64,000 nucleotides of DNA, taken from NCBI RefSeq assembly GCF_000219625.1, contig NC_018198.1:186001-250000 (forward strand), written 5' to 3'. This document shows positions 21,555 to 32,649 of this stretch, one piece after another. Source of the DNA: Zymoseptoria tritici IPO323. Lineage: Eukaryota > Ascomycota > Dothideomycetes > Mycosphaerellales > Mycosphaerellaceae. The position numbers and the translations under genes are program-made. Numbering within the stretch: the first letter of the stretch is position 1; every line of letters begins with the position of its first letter. The notes under the pieces were generated by a model, which searched no databases, was not told the DNA's origin, and saw only the letters and a list, made by a program, of their open reading frames with translations.

Positions 21555-22181
21555 AAAACCTCGTTTTATCGCTATTGCAATGTTGCTCTGCTAACGCTTA
21601 CTAAGCGCTCGTAACGTCTACCTCTCTTGCTCGTAATAGCGTTCTTCTTCTTCCTTTAATTACTACCCTTACCGCCCTCGCTGCCCTACAATGCCTCGAA
21701 CCGCCCTTAACATCGACTACCTCTAAGCCGAGATTAAGCTCCTACTTAGAGTCTCCGAGTAGACTTATAGCTAGGTTATCGACTAGCTAAGGTAAGAGAA
21801 GAACGTAGATATCGAGCCTCGCACCTTTCGAAGGATACTAGCTAGATAGGAGCTGTTAACGCAGCTAAAGCTATATCTAGCGGAGGAATATAGGGCACTG
21901 CTATACATAAGGATTAAGGAGCTTTTCTAGAAATAGGATATTAAGGATAAGAGGCTCTTAAGGTACTTAAGGAAGGACGGTTTTAAGCTGTTATTAGGGC
22001 AGTTACGGACGATTCGGAAGCAGCTGGGCTTATATCGAAAGGTTCTAAAAGATAAGCAGCTAGAGCATAATAAGGTTATACGGATAGCGTTAAGGGGGAC
22101 GATTGTAGGCGGTGCTATAGACGACTATAGATACAAGCAGTTAGCAAGGAACCTACGGAAGGATTTCCACCTTATAGGAAG

Positions 22182-22341
22182 GTCTGTATATACGCTCGTA
22201 AGCACGCTCGCAAGTACGCTCGCAAGCTAGATCCTCTCCTCGTAGGCTGGATTCGTCCGCTCGTAAACTCTAATTTACGCTGCTCCCCTTGCTCGTAAAC
22301 TCCTCCGCCTAGCTCGCACGCTAACGCTCGCCTGCTCGTAG
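22182..22341 (+). other. Intron 1 of the E1 integrase gene, packed with GCTCGCAAG-like words
   Basis: 160 bp, GTCTGT at the 5' end, GCTAACG branch-like site, CTCGTAG at the 3' end. Splicing joins HLIGR to NRISYIAYSLNPAGYN in frame. At least eight CTCGCAAG, CTCGTAAG or CTCGTAGG words occur inside. Confidence 0.65.
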
Positions 22342-22636
22342 GAATCGTATATCTTACATCGCGTATTCCCTTAATCCTGCAGGTTATAATGCACGCCGCC
22401 GGAGGGGTGCTTAGGAGCTAGTCTAGCACAGTCGTCCAAAGGCTAAGGGCCCTAATTATATATAGTTAGTAGATACCTACTACAAGTTCGAGACCTTTAG
22501 CATCTGCTTTTACGCCTATATCGATGTATTTACACGGAAGATTATATAGATCTACGTAGGCACTATAGCTAAGACGGTCTTCTTAGTTTCTAAGTAGTAT
22601 TTGGATATAGTCCGAGAACTCGGCTTTACGCTATAG

Positions 22637-22694
22637 GTAGGCTCGCAACCGGTTGTGCTATACTCGCAGCTCTACTAACTTAATTTACATATAG
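22637..22694 (+). other. Intron 2 of the E1 integrase gene
   Basis: 58 bp from GTAGGC to ACATATAG, with a perfect TACTAAC branch site at 22673-22679. Removal restores GFTLW-IMRADYGVETP across the second catalytic Asp. It also contains GCTCGCAACC and CTCGCAGC. Confidence 0.75.
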
Positions 22695-23749
22695 ATTATG
22701 CGGGCGGATTACGGCGTAGAGACTCCTATAATAGCTAATATACACCTCTTCTGCCGTAAACTTTAGGAGGGTTAGAGCATTAAGTTCCGCGATAGCTTCT
22801 GGTATACAACGAGCAAGGGTAATTAAACGATCGAGCGCTTCTGGGGTCTTAGTACAGCTATAGTATAGAATCGATAGCGTAATGCCTTCTACCGGCTTCG
22901 CGACGAAGAGCTCTACAGCGAGGATAGCAGGGCTAACCGTGTAGCATTCCTTGCGGTCTACGTTCTAATCCTCCGGTTTACGGTCGAGCAGTTTATTAAT
23001 AACTATAACGACTACGCTATTCGAAAGTAGGCTAAAGTCCTAGGGCACTTGCCTAGTATTCCGGCTTACAACTACGACTACCCTCCTAATAGCGTAGAGG
23101 ATCGCGGAATATACCTCGACGTAGAGCATCCGCGTATTAAGCGGATAGCAGATTAGCATACTTAGTTCGGTTAGTATTCCCCTACGCGCGAGCGACTCGC
23201 GAGCGGTTGCGAGCGGTTGCGAGACGACTAGGGTTAAGGAGCGGTGTAGGGATTGTAAGCTTGCAGGCCAGCTTCTTAACCTACTAGCGTTACGAGCGTT
23301 CTACGAGCGATAGCGAGCGAGCTAACTATTTACAGATCTTCTTACATACCTTCCTCCGCTAACCCTACTGTAGGCTTCCGAGATGCTAGTAGCTAGTAGC
23401 TATCCGGCGACGCTAGATAGTCGCGAGCTAGACGCCGACGAGGATAAGATCTATGTAGATGCATATCTCTACCTCCGCGATGCTGCTACTCGTTACCTTG
23501 CCGCTAGCAATAACCTCGCAGAGTTTTAGACCCCTCCGAAGGGCGCTAAGTTATAGCCGCGTAACCGTATAAGGGACTTCTTCCGTACTAATAGCTTTGC
23601 ATTCGACTAAGCTGTATATAAGGTTACGCCCTCCTACTCTTCCTCTTCCTCTCGCTTACTACCGTCCCTTATGTATACAGCCGTCTAATAGCTACCCCTT
23701 AGTTCTGCCGCAATCCTGCGGCTCTACCCTACACCTCTTATACTAACCT

Positions 23750-25411
23750 CGGCGATGAAAACTGTGGCTTCTACGGCTGCCCTCTACCCTTACGAGCTCC
23801 TACGAGCGACGACGACGAGCCTACGAGCGAACGCGAGCCTACCCCTCCTAGCTCTAGCGCTCGTAAGGGGTTCTTTATTCCGCAGAGCCGTGCTAATACG
23901 GAGATAAAGAAGACGGCTAAGACGAAGGCCCGCGAGACGCCTAACGCTGCCGCTAACTTACTTAAGGAGGCTAATTGCATTAAGGCTATACTAGCGAACT
24001 CTAAGAGTGCGAAGAAGGCTACTGCCGAGAAGGCTACTACTAAGAAGGAGAAGGACGATAAGGAGAAGTCGTTGCCGATCTTCTCTGTTAAGTGCACTAT
24101 TAACACTATCGACATAGAAGATCTAAGCGATAATAAGGACGCAGTAGCCAAGTATTCTAGTCGCCGCAATAAATACATATAGTTAGCCTAAGGTACTATC
24201 GCTGCAATAGACAAGCTCCTTAAGGACGCTAATAAGGAGAAACATAGCAATATCTTCCTACAGTATCTCTTAAACAAGAGCATAACTACGAGGAAGCGGC
24301 TATAGAAGCCCTACTATAACATCTACCTTACGAAGGAGTATAGTAAGGGCCAGCCTATTAAGCTCGGTAATACTAACCTCGCTACGGCGGACACTACGCT
24401 TAGGATGCTACAGCTCTTTAATCCGAAGACAGGCCTTAAGACTCCTTCCGCGAACGTCCGGATTACTTATATTATCTACGTAAAGGCTAACGAGTAAGGC
24501 GACCTTAAGCCTAGCTCTAAGAACGCGGACGACGGCGGCTAGATGTATTAGCACCTTAAACGCTCTATAAAGAAGGACGGTAGACCTACATTTAAGTATG
24601 TAATTAGCTACAGTATGCAGACTAATAGCACTGTCCTACACCCTAACGGTCGTGTATTTAAGGACAAGGACGGCGTTATTTACTATCTGTTTATATAGAC
24701 TAATAGCTACACTAGTGTCGACGGCAAGAAAGTCCTCGCAGGCCAGAGTTACCTACTCGCAAGCTAGCTCGCACCGGAAGCACGCTACCTTACAATAGAC
24801 GCAGGCCCGTCCGGCAGTAATAGCAAGGCGCTCGCAGATTAGTCCGCAGGGCTCGCAAGCCGTTCTCGTATAGCTCGCACTGCCCTTAGCTCCTCGCAGG
24901 ATCCGGAGCGCTCTAGCCCTCTGCCTTAGCAGCAACGCTCTAGCTCTAAACGCCCTACTAGCCGCGACCTCCAATTATCGCCGGTAAGCTAGCCTAACGA
25001 CTATATTCTGCTCGACCCTAACACGGACAGCTTAGACGATATAGCAAGGGCTAAGGAAGCCACCGCGAACTAAGCTAAGGAGAACAGTACATCTTCGACG
25101 ATTACCTCCGCAGCAGCTAGTGCGCTAGCGATCCCTTCGGGCTCGACGATACCCTCTTCGTTAGCGACAACGACGACGCTAACGCCTCAATTAAAGTCGA
25201 AGGCGAAGGAGCCTAGTAGTGCTACTACTACTACTGCTAACGCCGCTAGTTAAGGGGGTTTAGAGATGCTAGAGGAGGTCGCCGAGCCGGTCGTTTAGTA
25301 GCAGAAGATAAAGAAGAAGAAGAAGGTTAACGAGCCGGTAGTTGTTAGCACTAGACGGAGCGAGCGGACTATTAAGCTTACCGAGAAGGGCAGGGCTAAC
25401 TAGAAGGACTA
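23750..25411 (+). pseudogene. Second plus-strand ORF of E1, unknown protein, RIP-degraded
   Basis: From about 23880 a frame can be followed to the TAA at 25409-25411. It is Lys- and Ala-rich at first (KARETPNAAANLLKEANCIK), then has IFLQYLLNKSITTRKR and YLTKEYSKGQPIKLGN, then YVISYSMQTNSTVLHPNGRV and FKDKDGVIYYLF. A Ser/Thr-rich tail ends in VSTRRSERTIKLTEKGRAN. Stops are nearly all TAG. Around 24735-24870 the motif CTCGCAGG/CTCGCAAG is frequent and may mark an intron. The DGVIYYLF-like segment resembles a small beta domain, but I cannot name it. It may be an accessory protein of the transposon or a separate gene. Confidence 0.42.
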
Positions 25412-25764
25412 ATATACATAAATCTAATAAATACACGCTACCGACGACTCGCTCGTTACGTGCTCGCGGACTAAACGGAATAGCTCGCAGCTAGAAGGAG
25501 CAATAAACGTGTATCTTATATCTTAATAGCTTAATATCTTAATTCTCTTCCTTAAAAACAGCTCGCGGCGTGCTCGCAGGCCAAAACGGCTAGCTCGTAA
25601 GCGTGAAAACGAGGGATTTAAGGAGATATACAGCAACTAACGCATTTATTTAGGTATTAACGTACAGGCTCGCAAGGCTCGCGGAGAGCTCGCAGGCCAA
25701 ATCGATCTATCTATTAATCTATTACGCCTAGTCTACCGAACTTCTTGTTAACAGCACGCTAATA

Positions 25765-26539
25765 CTACAACACCGACTGCTCAATCTTAGCAATAGCAGC
25801 CTTTAACTTACTCCGCACGTTATTAACCTCGTCTATAATCTCCTTAATTAGCTCCTCCTTTAGCTAACCTTTTAAGCCCCTTAAACCGCTAATCTTACGC
25901 TTTAAATCCGACACCTCCGACTCTAACGTAGCGATCTTGTCCTACGCCTTATTTATCTTACCTCGCATGCTGCTAACTGCCTCCTTTAATACAGACTTCT
26001 TTTCTACCGGCTCCTCCTTAATCTTAACCTAATCTCTAGCAAAACACGGAGGCTTGCCCTTATAGTAGCAGTAGGCGTAGGCAGGGAGAGTCGTAGAAGT
26101 CTTACACTCGAGTCCGCGATCTTTGCACTAGCCGCACTCGGTAACCGCCGGAATGCCTGTTTTTTTTTATTAGCCTACGAGCCTTACTAAGAGCCGTGCG
26201 AGCTACATTACCTTCGTCCGTCTCTATAACTCTACGTACATAATCGTATCTTATAAGCATCTAACGTCCGCTCTTCTTAGTGTTTTTATTACTACTCTAT
26301 ACTCTAACGAGGGCATCGTTCTATTAGAGGTCGGAGATGTACTAGAAGTCTTTAGAGGTGGCCGTAGTAGGCTTATCGTAGACGAGAAGGTCGGCAGGTA
26401 GCTAAGGAGCAGGAGCGATAGCTGTAGTAGATGTAGTCGCTAGCTTATCGTCGTTGTCGTCGGAGAGAGAGAGTCCGCGTAGGCGATTAGGGTCGCGAGC
26501 CTTACTAAGTTCCGTATTAAGTAGCATCTAACTAGCCAT
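25765..26539 (-). pseudogene. CxxC zinc-binding and coiled-coil protein of E1
   Basis: Read on the minus strand from the ATG at 26537-26539: an acidic start, then WYISDLWNDALVRVW-like segments, a basic stretch ARTALSKARRLIKK, and one frameshift at the poly-T run near 26160. The Cys cluster ECGWCKDRGLECK follows, with YAYCYYKGKPPCF, then a charged heptad-rich coiled coil (KIATLESEVSDLKRKISGLR, LKEELIKEIIDEVNNVRSKL) to TAG at 25765-25767. Small Cys-rich plus coiled-coil proteins of this order occur in many fungal repeats. It faces the integrase gene from the right end of E1. E2 has the same arrangement (37384-38166), suggesting a conserved partner, for example a DNA-binding subunit (inference). 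Confidence 0.6.
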
Positions 26540-26800
26540 TTTTACGTACGCGCGAGGGTACGATATTGCGAGCGGTGTGTATTGTATAACGAGCGAGCTA
26601 CGAGCGCGCGCGGTAGAGTGGTAGAAGTAGTGGTGTTAATAAGAGTCGAAGAAAAGCGGTGTTAATAATACTTATCTGCGCAAACCGCGTATTGTCGCGC
26701 ACTTACATATAATTGTTAATAATTAGAGTAACTGGCGCAGCTGTATAGCGACAATACAAGCAATTGGCGACAATAGTAGTGGTGGTGTTATTGAAGAAAC

Positions 26801-26844
26801 GAGAAATGAGGTGTAGTGACCTACATGAACATATGGGCCGCGAT
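26801..26844 (-). repeat. Right terminal inverted repeat of E1
   Basis: Reverse complement of the left repeat (43/44). It is followed directly by the CAAATG duplication at 26845-26850. Confidence 0.9.
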
Positions 26845-26900
26845 CAAATGGCCCACCCCGCCAAATTCGGGATTCTGGATTTTCCGAATTTCTCTAAAAT
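26845..26900 (+). repeat. Left terminal inverted repeat of E2
   Basis: About 55 bp, less RIP-mutated than the right copy. Conserved blocks are AAATGGCCCACCCCGCCAAA and CCGAATTTCTCTAAA. Confidence 0.65.
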
Positions 26901-26999
26901 CCGAGAAGTCGAGCGTTTTAGTAAGCGACTACACTACGAACGTAGTAAACATAGACTAGAAAGAAATTATATAAGTAGATATATCCTAAGTTGATATTC

Positions 27000-29900
27000 T
27001 TTAATTAAATTATTTAAAACTACCTTAATTGCTCCGAACACTACGCGAATAGAGTACGAACGGTACAATATTAACGGTTAAACAAACATAAGAAGTAGAT
27101 ATATATAGAACTCGCCGAATATACGCTTATACGTCCTATAAAGTCTATAATAATTAATAACTAATACTACGAGCCCTCTACGAGTACTATATAGTACCGG
27201 CATTACTAGGTTGTCGCCGTCGCTATCGTTATATAGTAGAAGGAACAACCTAAACCCTAACCCTACGATAGCGCCGAGTAATAATAATAATAATAATAAT
27301 ACGACCTTACGACTTTAGACGACTCGGAGGTATTAAGGGAGATAACGAGCGTATTCGTATACTATTCGCTATATATTCGTACTCGCTAGGGCCTCTACTA
27401 TCCTCGATTCGAACCCTTAGTAGTATAGATTACGGCGTAGAATACTAGCGCGTCCTACCTCTAAGTCCGATATATTAATAGTCTATCTCTCGCGACTAGT
27501 AATACGCCTACCGAACTACTATAGCTACGTCTTATAGAGTACTAACTATAGACGTACCTCGTAGTCCTTAAACTACTCGAACTTACTAATTAATATACCT
27601 AGCTACCTCTATAGTATAGCGACCTACTAGGCTAAAGTAGAGACGTCGATATTAGCCGGAGGTATTAGCGGAGGGATATTAATATTAGCCGGAGGCTCGA
27701 AGGCGCGATAGCCCTTTAAGGAGTTAGTAAGAGTACGAGTATATATCGAATAGGCGGCGAACGTACCGAGAAGCCCTTTATATAGTAGTAAGCGTACTAC
27801 GTATCTTTAGTTAAGTAGACGGTATAGTCGATATTAGCGTTAATATATCTACGATTAATTAGTATCTAAAGATATAGAAGAGCTTAGATATATATATAGA
27901 TCGTAGGGAGAGGGAGTAGGACGTCCTTAACCGGCTTCTATTAATAGCCTACTATAGTTAATACGGCGGAGGTTAGTACTAAACTATTAGCTTTACGATT
28001 ATATAGTAAGTAGTAGCGAACGTATAGCGTATTCTTCGCCTACGTCTTATCGCCGTCGACGTTAAGCGCCTTAGTTACCTAGGTCTACTATTTCTAGAGC
28101 GAGTAATCCTACTAAACGCTATTACCGGACTATTATAGATAGTATAGGCTAAGTACGATTAGTATACGATCGCTACGCGACTAAGACGAAGTATCGTACG
28201 TATTAATTACCTATTAGATACGCGTAGAGGTCGCTATACTAGTAGAGGTAGTAGAGGTAGTAATATTATTTAAGGAAGGATTTTAAAAGCCGAAGACGTA
28301 GCTTTTAAAGAGGGTACGGCGATAAAGTAATAATAGTAAGGGAATAGCCTTATTAAAGAAGCCGGTAATAATTAAGTAAGAACGACGGATAATACGAAGC
28401 GAAAAAAGGCGGCAAAGGTTAGCTAATTACCTAAATTAAATAGTAATCTAGATAAGTACGTTCGTACTACGTTCGCGGAGTAATCGTACTCGAGTAGGTC
28501 GTATAGATATCTCTATCTCGACTAGTCTTCTATTCGATCCTTAAATTCGAACCCTCTAGGAGTTCTTATAGAGTAACCTAGTATACGAACGTACCGCGAA
28601 CGAATAGTAAACGCCCTTAACGCCTCTCCTATTTCTCTACTATATATACGACTCCTATTCTATTACTATCGGATAATATAGACTACGAGATAGAGACTAT
28701 AGGTAACGAATATCGATTAGATTCGCTATATTAAGTATTACTCCGCTCCCTTCGTACTTATAGACGATAGAAGACTCGTAGACTACTCGTAGACGATAGA
28801 AGACTCGTAGACTACTCGTAGACGATAGCCGATCCTCTAAGTAAAGCTTATTACGACTATTACCTCCGTACTCGTAGATAATATACGATCTCTTAACTAA
28901 AGCTTATTACTACTACTCCCTTCGAACGCCCCTCCGAACCTCTTTCTAAACTACCCCTTCGATTAACTATCTCTCTTCGACGTAATCTAGTTTACCTACG
29001 TTAATATACTATTATCTAGCGGTAGGCTAATAGCTAGTACTAACGCTACGTTAGCTAGCTATAGCTAAAGTCCGAGCCGCGTATAGTAATACTCTAGCCT
29101 ATTAATATCCTTCGTAATAGTATAGTCGCGGTTCTCGTAGTATTAGTATTTAAGCTCTAGCTTAACCTCGTTTAGCGGATAATACTTATCTCCGATATTA
29201 AGTCGCTAGAACTAGGCTACCCCGACCCTAAAGTTAGTACCTAGATTCTAAAGGTCGAAGAGGATATATCCCTTAGTACTACCTTCGGTATTAAGGCGTT
29301 AGGGATAGTAGAAGTCGGTATAGCTATTATAGCCGAGATATAGTATTTATAAATACTAACCGTTACCGCGACGGACGGAGGTACTATAGTAAGGATTAGC
29401 CGAGGGGACGAGGTAGGGCTACGAAGGAGCCTATATATTAGTAATAGTATAAAGGGTATTAATAATTTAGTAAAGGAGCTATATAAGGATTAGTTTATTA
29501 GTTAAGATATAAGAAGATTAGTATATTAGATACGGTATAAAAGAAGAAGGAATAAAGGATAGGGAGTTTAGCCGGTATATATATAAGGGAAGGACGGAGT
29601 ACTATAGAATAACCGAGTATAGAATAACCGTAACTAACAAACATTAGTAGGCTATAATTCTATATACGAACGGCGTAGGATAATCTATTAAATAACTAGA
29701 AAGCTATATATAGTAGTTAGACGAATAGGTAAATATTAGTAGGTAACGGAGTATTATAGAATAACCGGCGGTATAACTATATAGCCGTATAGAATAACCT
29801 ATAGTATAACTATATATCTATACCGAATAATTAGAGGGATAAGTACGGAGTAAGCCCTATAATATAGACGAGTACGTTCGTAGAGCATTCGCGAAGTAAT

Positions 29901-30072
29901 CGTACTTAAGTAGATATTAACTAAGCTCTAGAGCGTAAAAGTTAAAAGTTAAAAGTCGATAGTTAGGAGCTAAAAATATTAAGAGCTAACTAGTATAGTA
30001 TCCTCTCGAGCGCGAATATACCGCGAACGTACTACGACTAGCCTCGTTAAAATTACGATACCGTCTCCGCTA
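27000..30072. other. Left interior of E2, fully RIP-degraded, no identifiable gene
   Basis: CA and TG are almost absent for 3 kb. I followed the strands without finding a family signature. Visible small structures are a (TAA)n microsatellite near 27280-27300, two and a bit copies of a 29-bp repeat at 28761-28836, and several copies of the ACGTTCGTA-like E2 motif (28458-28480, 29868-29890, 30010-30025). CCTAACCCTA near 27255 is too short to be telomeric. Confidence 0.4.
28761..28836. repeat. 29-bp tandem repeat in E2
   Basis: TAGACGATAGAAGACTCG plus TAGACTACTCG is repeated 2.6 times with no mismatch between the first two units. Confidence 0.6.
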
Positions 30073-30085
30073 CCGGAATTCGAGT

Positions 30086-30890
30086 TGTTTGTTTGTTTGT
30101 TTGTTTGTTCCATTTACGTCCTTTCGGAGTCCAAGACTATGTAGGACGGCCTTGCGCGCAAGGCAGTAGATCTATTTACAATCAAATTCTTTCAGTATTC
30201 TTTGACCTTAGGGGAAAACCCCGTGCCTAAGGCAATGCTAAAGGACTTTAAACAAATGCGAGACAAAGGAAATCAAACGAGTGTTGCTGCGGCCCAAGGC
30301 TGCAGAATTTTCGCGCCAAGCTTTTTGCAGAATTTTCAGCGGATCCTTCCGCTTCGCACGCACGCTGCGAATTCGAAAGAGAGAGAGAGGAAATGCATTG
30401 CAGTGCAGAAAGCAGTGCAGGAGCGACGCAGATGCGTAAGCAGCTATCTAACTCGCTGTCTTCTCTTGTCCTTAATATGCCTTTGTGGAACTGTATGCCG
30501 CTTCTAAACGTATACAGCTACGCAGGTTGATCGCAGAGTTGTGGATTCCACCGAGTTCCAGCTCTTTAAAGTGCACTTTTCCGTAGAGGCGACGAATCTC
30601 TAGAGGGAAAGAGGTGCGATTTCGGTTCGGATTTCGAGGAGGTGCGCGTATAGGACAGAGTGGACTGCCTCTTCTTCTTCTTCTTCTTCTTGTTCGTAGC
30701 GTAGAGAGCTATTCGTTCGAATCGTGCTGTTGTTCTGTAGCTTGTGTTTCGAGGCGGATTTCGAGAAGGATAGATTTCGGGCGGATTTCGAGAGGTTTTC
30801 GAGGAGGTTTCTTCCAGACTGTCTTAGTTTCCCTTCCGAGGAAGGTACTTACGACGGCCACCGCGTGAAGGTGCAGTCTGTTCGGCCGTC
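30086..30890 (-). mobile_element. 805-bp non-autonomous LINE-tailed retroelement, intact insertion
   Basis: Perfect 13-bp direct repeats CCGGAATTCGAGT flank it at 30073-30085 and 30891-30903. Next to the left copy is a (TTTG)n run, the reverse complement of a (CAAA)n 3' tail. The adjoining 175 bp on the minus strand match the 3' end of the LINE at 41553-47134, including TAAAGTCCTT, a hairpin, GCCGTCCTACATAGTC and AGGACGTAAATGGAAC. The 5' two-thirds are unrelated to that LINE and contain repeated TCGAAATCCG words and a GAA run. Unlike its surroundings it shows little RIP, so it is younger than the E2 mutations. SINE-like or a chimeric template mobilised by LINE machinery. Confidence 0.78.
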
Positions 30891-30903
30891 CCGGAATTCG
30901 AGT

Positions 30904-32649
30904 ACCTACGTCCGACGCCCTCGTTCCGCTATATATTTACTTATTAGGCCCTACCTCTACCTCTACCTCTACCCCTTCCTTCCCCTATAATACCTTAACC
31001 TCGCGCTATTCCCTCCCCTTACTAGGCTTAGCTAGTCGTTCGTAATAAGAAGGACGGTAGAGGCGATATTAACCTCGAACGCGCTATATATACGCTACGT
31101 ACGCGCTATATAGAATCTTACCGCGGAAAGGCGGAGTCTATTATTATTATAGATACTAAGGCGTCCCCTAAGTAGGCGTACTTCTCTAAGTAGGAGCGTT
31201 ACGGCGGAGTAGCATAGGCGGTATATATATACGCTACGACGCTACTACGACGCTAATAGTATTATAGACGGCGGTACTAGTTAGACGGTACTAGTCGGAT
31301 AGTACTAGTCGGCGCGCTAGTCGGCTCCGCTATTAGCTTCCGCTATTAGCTTCCGCCCTCGGCGACGCCCTTAGCGTCCCCCTTAGCGTCCCTATCTATA
31401 TATATCTCCCTCCTAGTTATATATCCCCCTCCTAGTCCGCTAGTATAGAAGGGAAGCTATAACGATAAGGATAATACCTAGGTAGAAGACGGACGTATTA
31501 GGCTACGGAATAAGGGCGTCCTAGACTACGTAATAGTATATAGAAGTTCCGTAACGCTATTATTAAGCTTAGGGAGAGGGTAGAGGTCTAGATAAGGAGT
31601 AGATTAGTAGTTCGTAGCGCGTTCGTAGCGCGTTCGCCGCTCCCTCTACTCCTCCGCTCCTCCTTCCTCTAACGAACGACTAGCCTAGCCTAGTAGTAGG
31701 GGGGTATATTACTAGGTTTAAGGTATAGTAAAGAAGGAATATTTAAAGGAGTAGATTAGTAGTAGAGTTTGCTCGCGCTAACGTAGTAGCGCGTTCGCGC
31801 CGCGTTCTATATATATATACGGCCGATACTTAATATATATATATAGCTAATACCTCCGACTTACTCGCCTAATTCGGCGCTTATTAGTCGCCCGTATTAA
31901 TTCGGAAAATAGATTATAAGACTACTAGTTACCGCCTTCGTAGTACCGAGAACTCTCCGTCTAAAGTATTAGACTTTAATAATACTCCTCGGCTATATAA
32001 TAATAGCTATATTAACTACCGCCGTAGTATCGGACCTTAATAATACTCTATAGCTATATAATAATAGCTATATCGACTACCGCCGTAGTATCGGACCTCG
32101 ATAATACTCTATAGCTATATAATAATAGCTATATCGACGTACGTATTAATTCCGACGAGAGCGAAGATAAGCTAAGCTACTAGTAAGACTCTATTAATAT
32201 CCGATACTATACCGACCGGCTAAGCCTAGTAGGAGGGTAACGTACGGATAAGGCGTTATAGGGGAAGGAAGGAGTAGAGGTAGAGTTAAGGAGTAGATTA
32301 GTAGACTAGTAGAGTTCGCTCGCGCGGACGTAGTAGCGCGTTCGTAGCGCGTTTAATATTTATACTACTAACGCCGCCTTAAGCTCTCTTCCTCTTATAA
32401 AGAAGCTACTACCGTAGTAACGTACCGACTAGCTCTAGCTCTAGCTCCGGCTCTAGCCTTAGCTCTCTAGCGGCGGTAGTAGTAGACTAGCTAATACTAT
32501 AGCGGTTAACGAGGACGATAATATAGAGGAAGGGCGAGGGGGATAGTATATTAACGGTAAAGCTAGAGAGAGATAGAAGCTAGAATAATTTATATATTTC
32601 TAACTACTATATAGGAGATATTAGTACGAACCTACTACGAACCTACTAC
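30904..32649. other. RIP-degraded E2 interior with dispersed GTAGCGCGTTCG motifs
   Basis: No frame with a recognisable family. Three diverged copies of a GAGTAGATTAGTAG...GTAGCGCGTTCG motif occur at about 31594-31634, 31758-31812 and 32286-32352. A 61-bp tandem repeat lies at 31977-32140. The minus strand is locally open with Gly/Asn/Ala-rich low complexity near 31290-31400. Confidence 0.4.
31977..32140. repeat. 61-bp tandem repeat, 2.7 copies
   Basis: Units contain GCTATATAATAATAGCTATA and CCGCCGTAGTATCGGACC; copies differ mainly by T/C and A/G exchanges, as expected after RIP of an ancestral tandem repeat. Confidence 0.6.

Larger units (their letters stand above)
21691..23680 (+). pseudogene. 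Integrase-core (rve, DDE) transposase of E1, RIP-inactivated, at least three introns
   Basis: Start ATG at 21691 (MPRTALNIDYLWAEIKLLLR). An N-terminal helical, HTH-like region (EPRTFRRILARW, LRYLRKDGFKLLL) is followed by RRRRGAWELVWHSRPKAKG and the integrase core. GPNYIWLVDTYYKFETF carries the first Asp, FTRKIIWIYVG continues the core, MRADYGVETPIIANIHLF has the second Asp, and TIERFWG gives the Glu; FTVEQFINNYNDYAIRK lies further on. This is the order of the rve-like 'integrase core domain' proteins of fungi and animals. Introns at 22182-22341 and 22637-22694 (TACTAAC branch, phase 0 join of GFTLW to IMRADYG) and near 23170-23340 restore the frame. Many TAG codons stand for Trp. The C-terminal exon reads DADEDKIYVDAYLYLRDAA. 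It probably catalysed strand transfer at the element ends. Confidence 0.78.
21511..26844. mobile_element. E1: 5.3 kb TIR transposon with rve-type integrase gene
   Basis: The ends are defined by 44-bp terminal inverted repeats starting ATCGCGGCCCATATG (43 of 44 positions equal; the one difference is T versus C before A, a RIP-type change). A perfect 6-bp target-site duplication CAAATG lies at 21505-21510 and 26845-26850. Inside are a plus-strand integrase-core pseudogene, a second plus-strand ORF and a minus-strand CxxC/coiled-coil pseudogene. The class is uncertain: an rve fold with a 6-bp duplication recalls eukaryotic IS3-like or Ginger-like transposons, but I cannot search. E1 sits in the terminal bases of E2. 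Confidence 0.85.

Noticed and set aside
27240..27270. CCTAAACCCTAACCCTA, telomere-like
   Set aside because: Only about two repeat units inside a RIP-degraded element; not a telomere or credible interstitial telomeric array.
30202..30507. 101-codon plus-strand ORF
   Set aside because: Antisense to the LINE-tailed retroelement; no features.
30717..30725. GTTCGAATC, a possible Pol III B box in the 805-bp retroelement
   Set aside because: It lies on the strand opposite to the retroelement's orientation and no A box is seen at the right distance.
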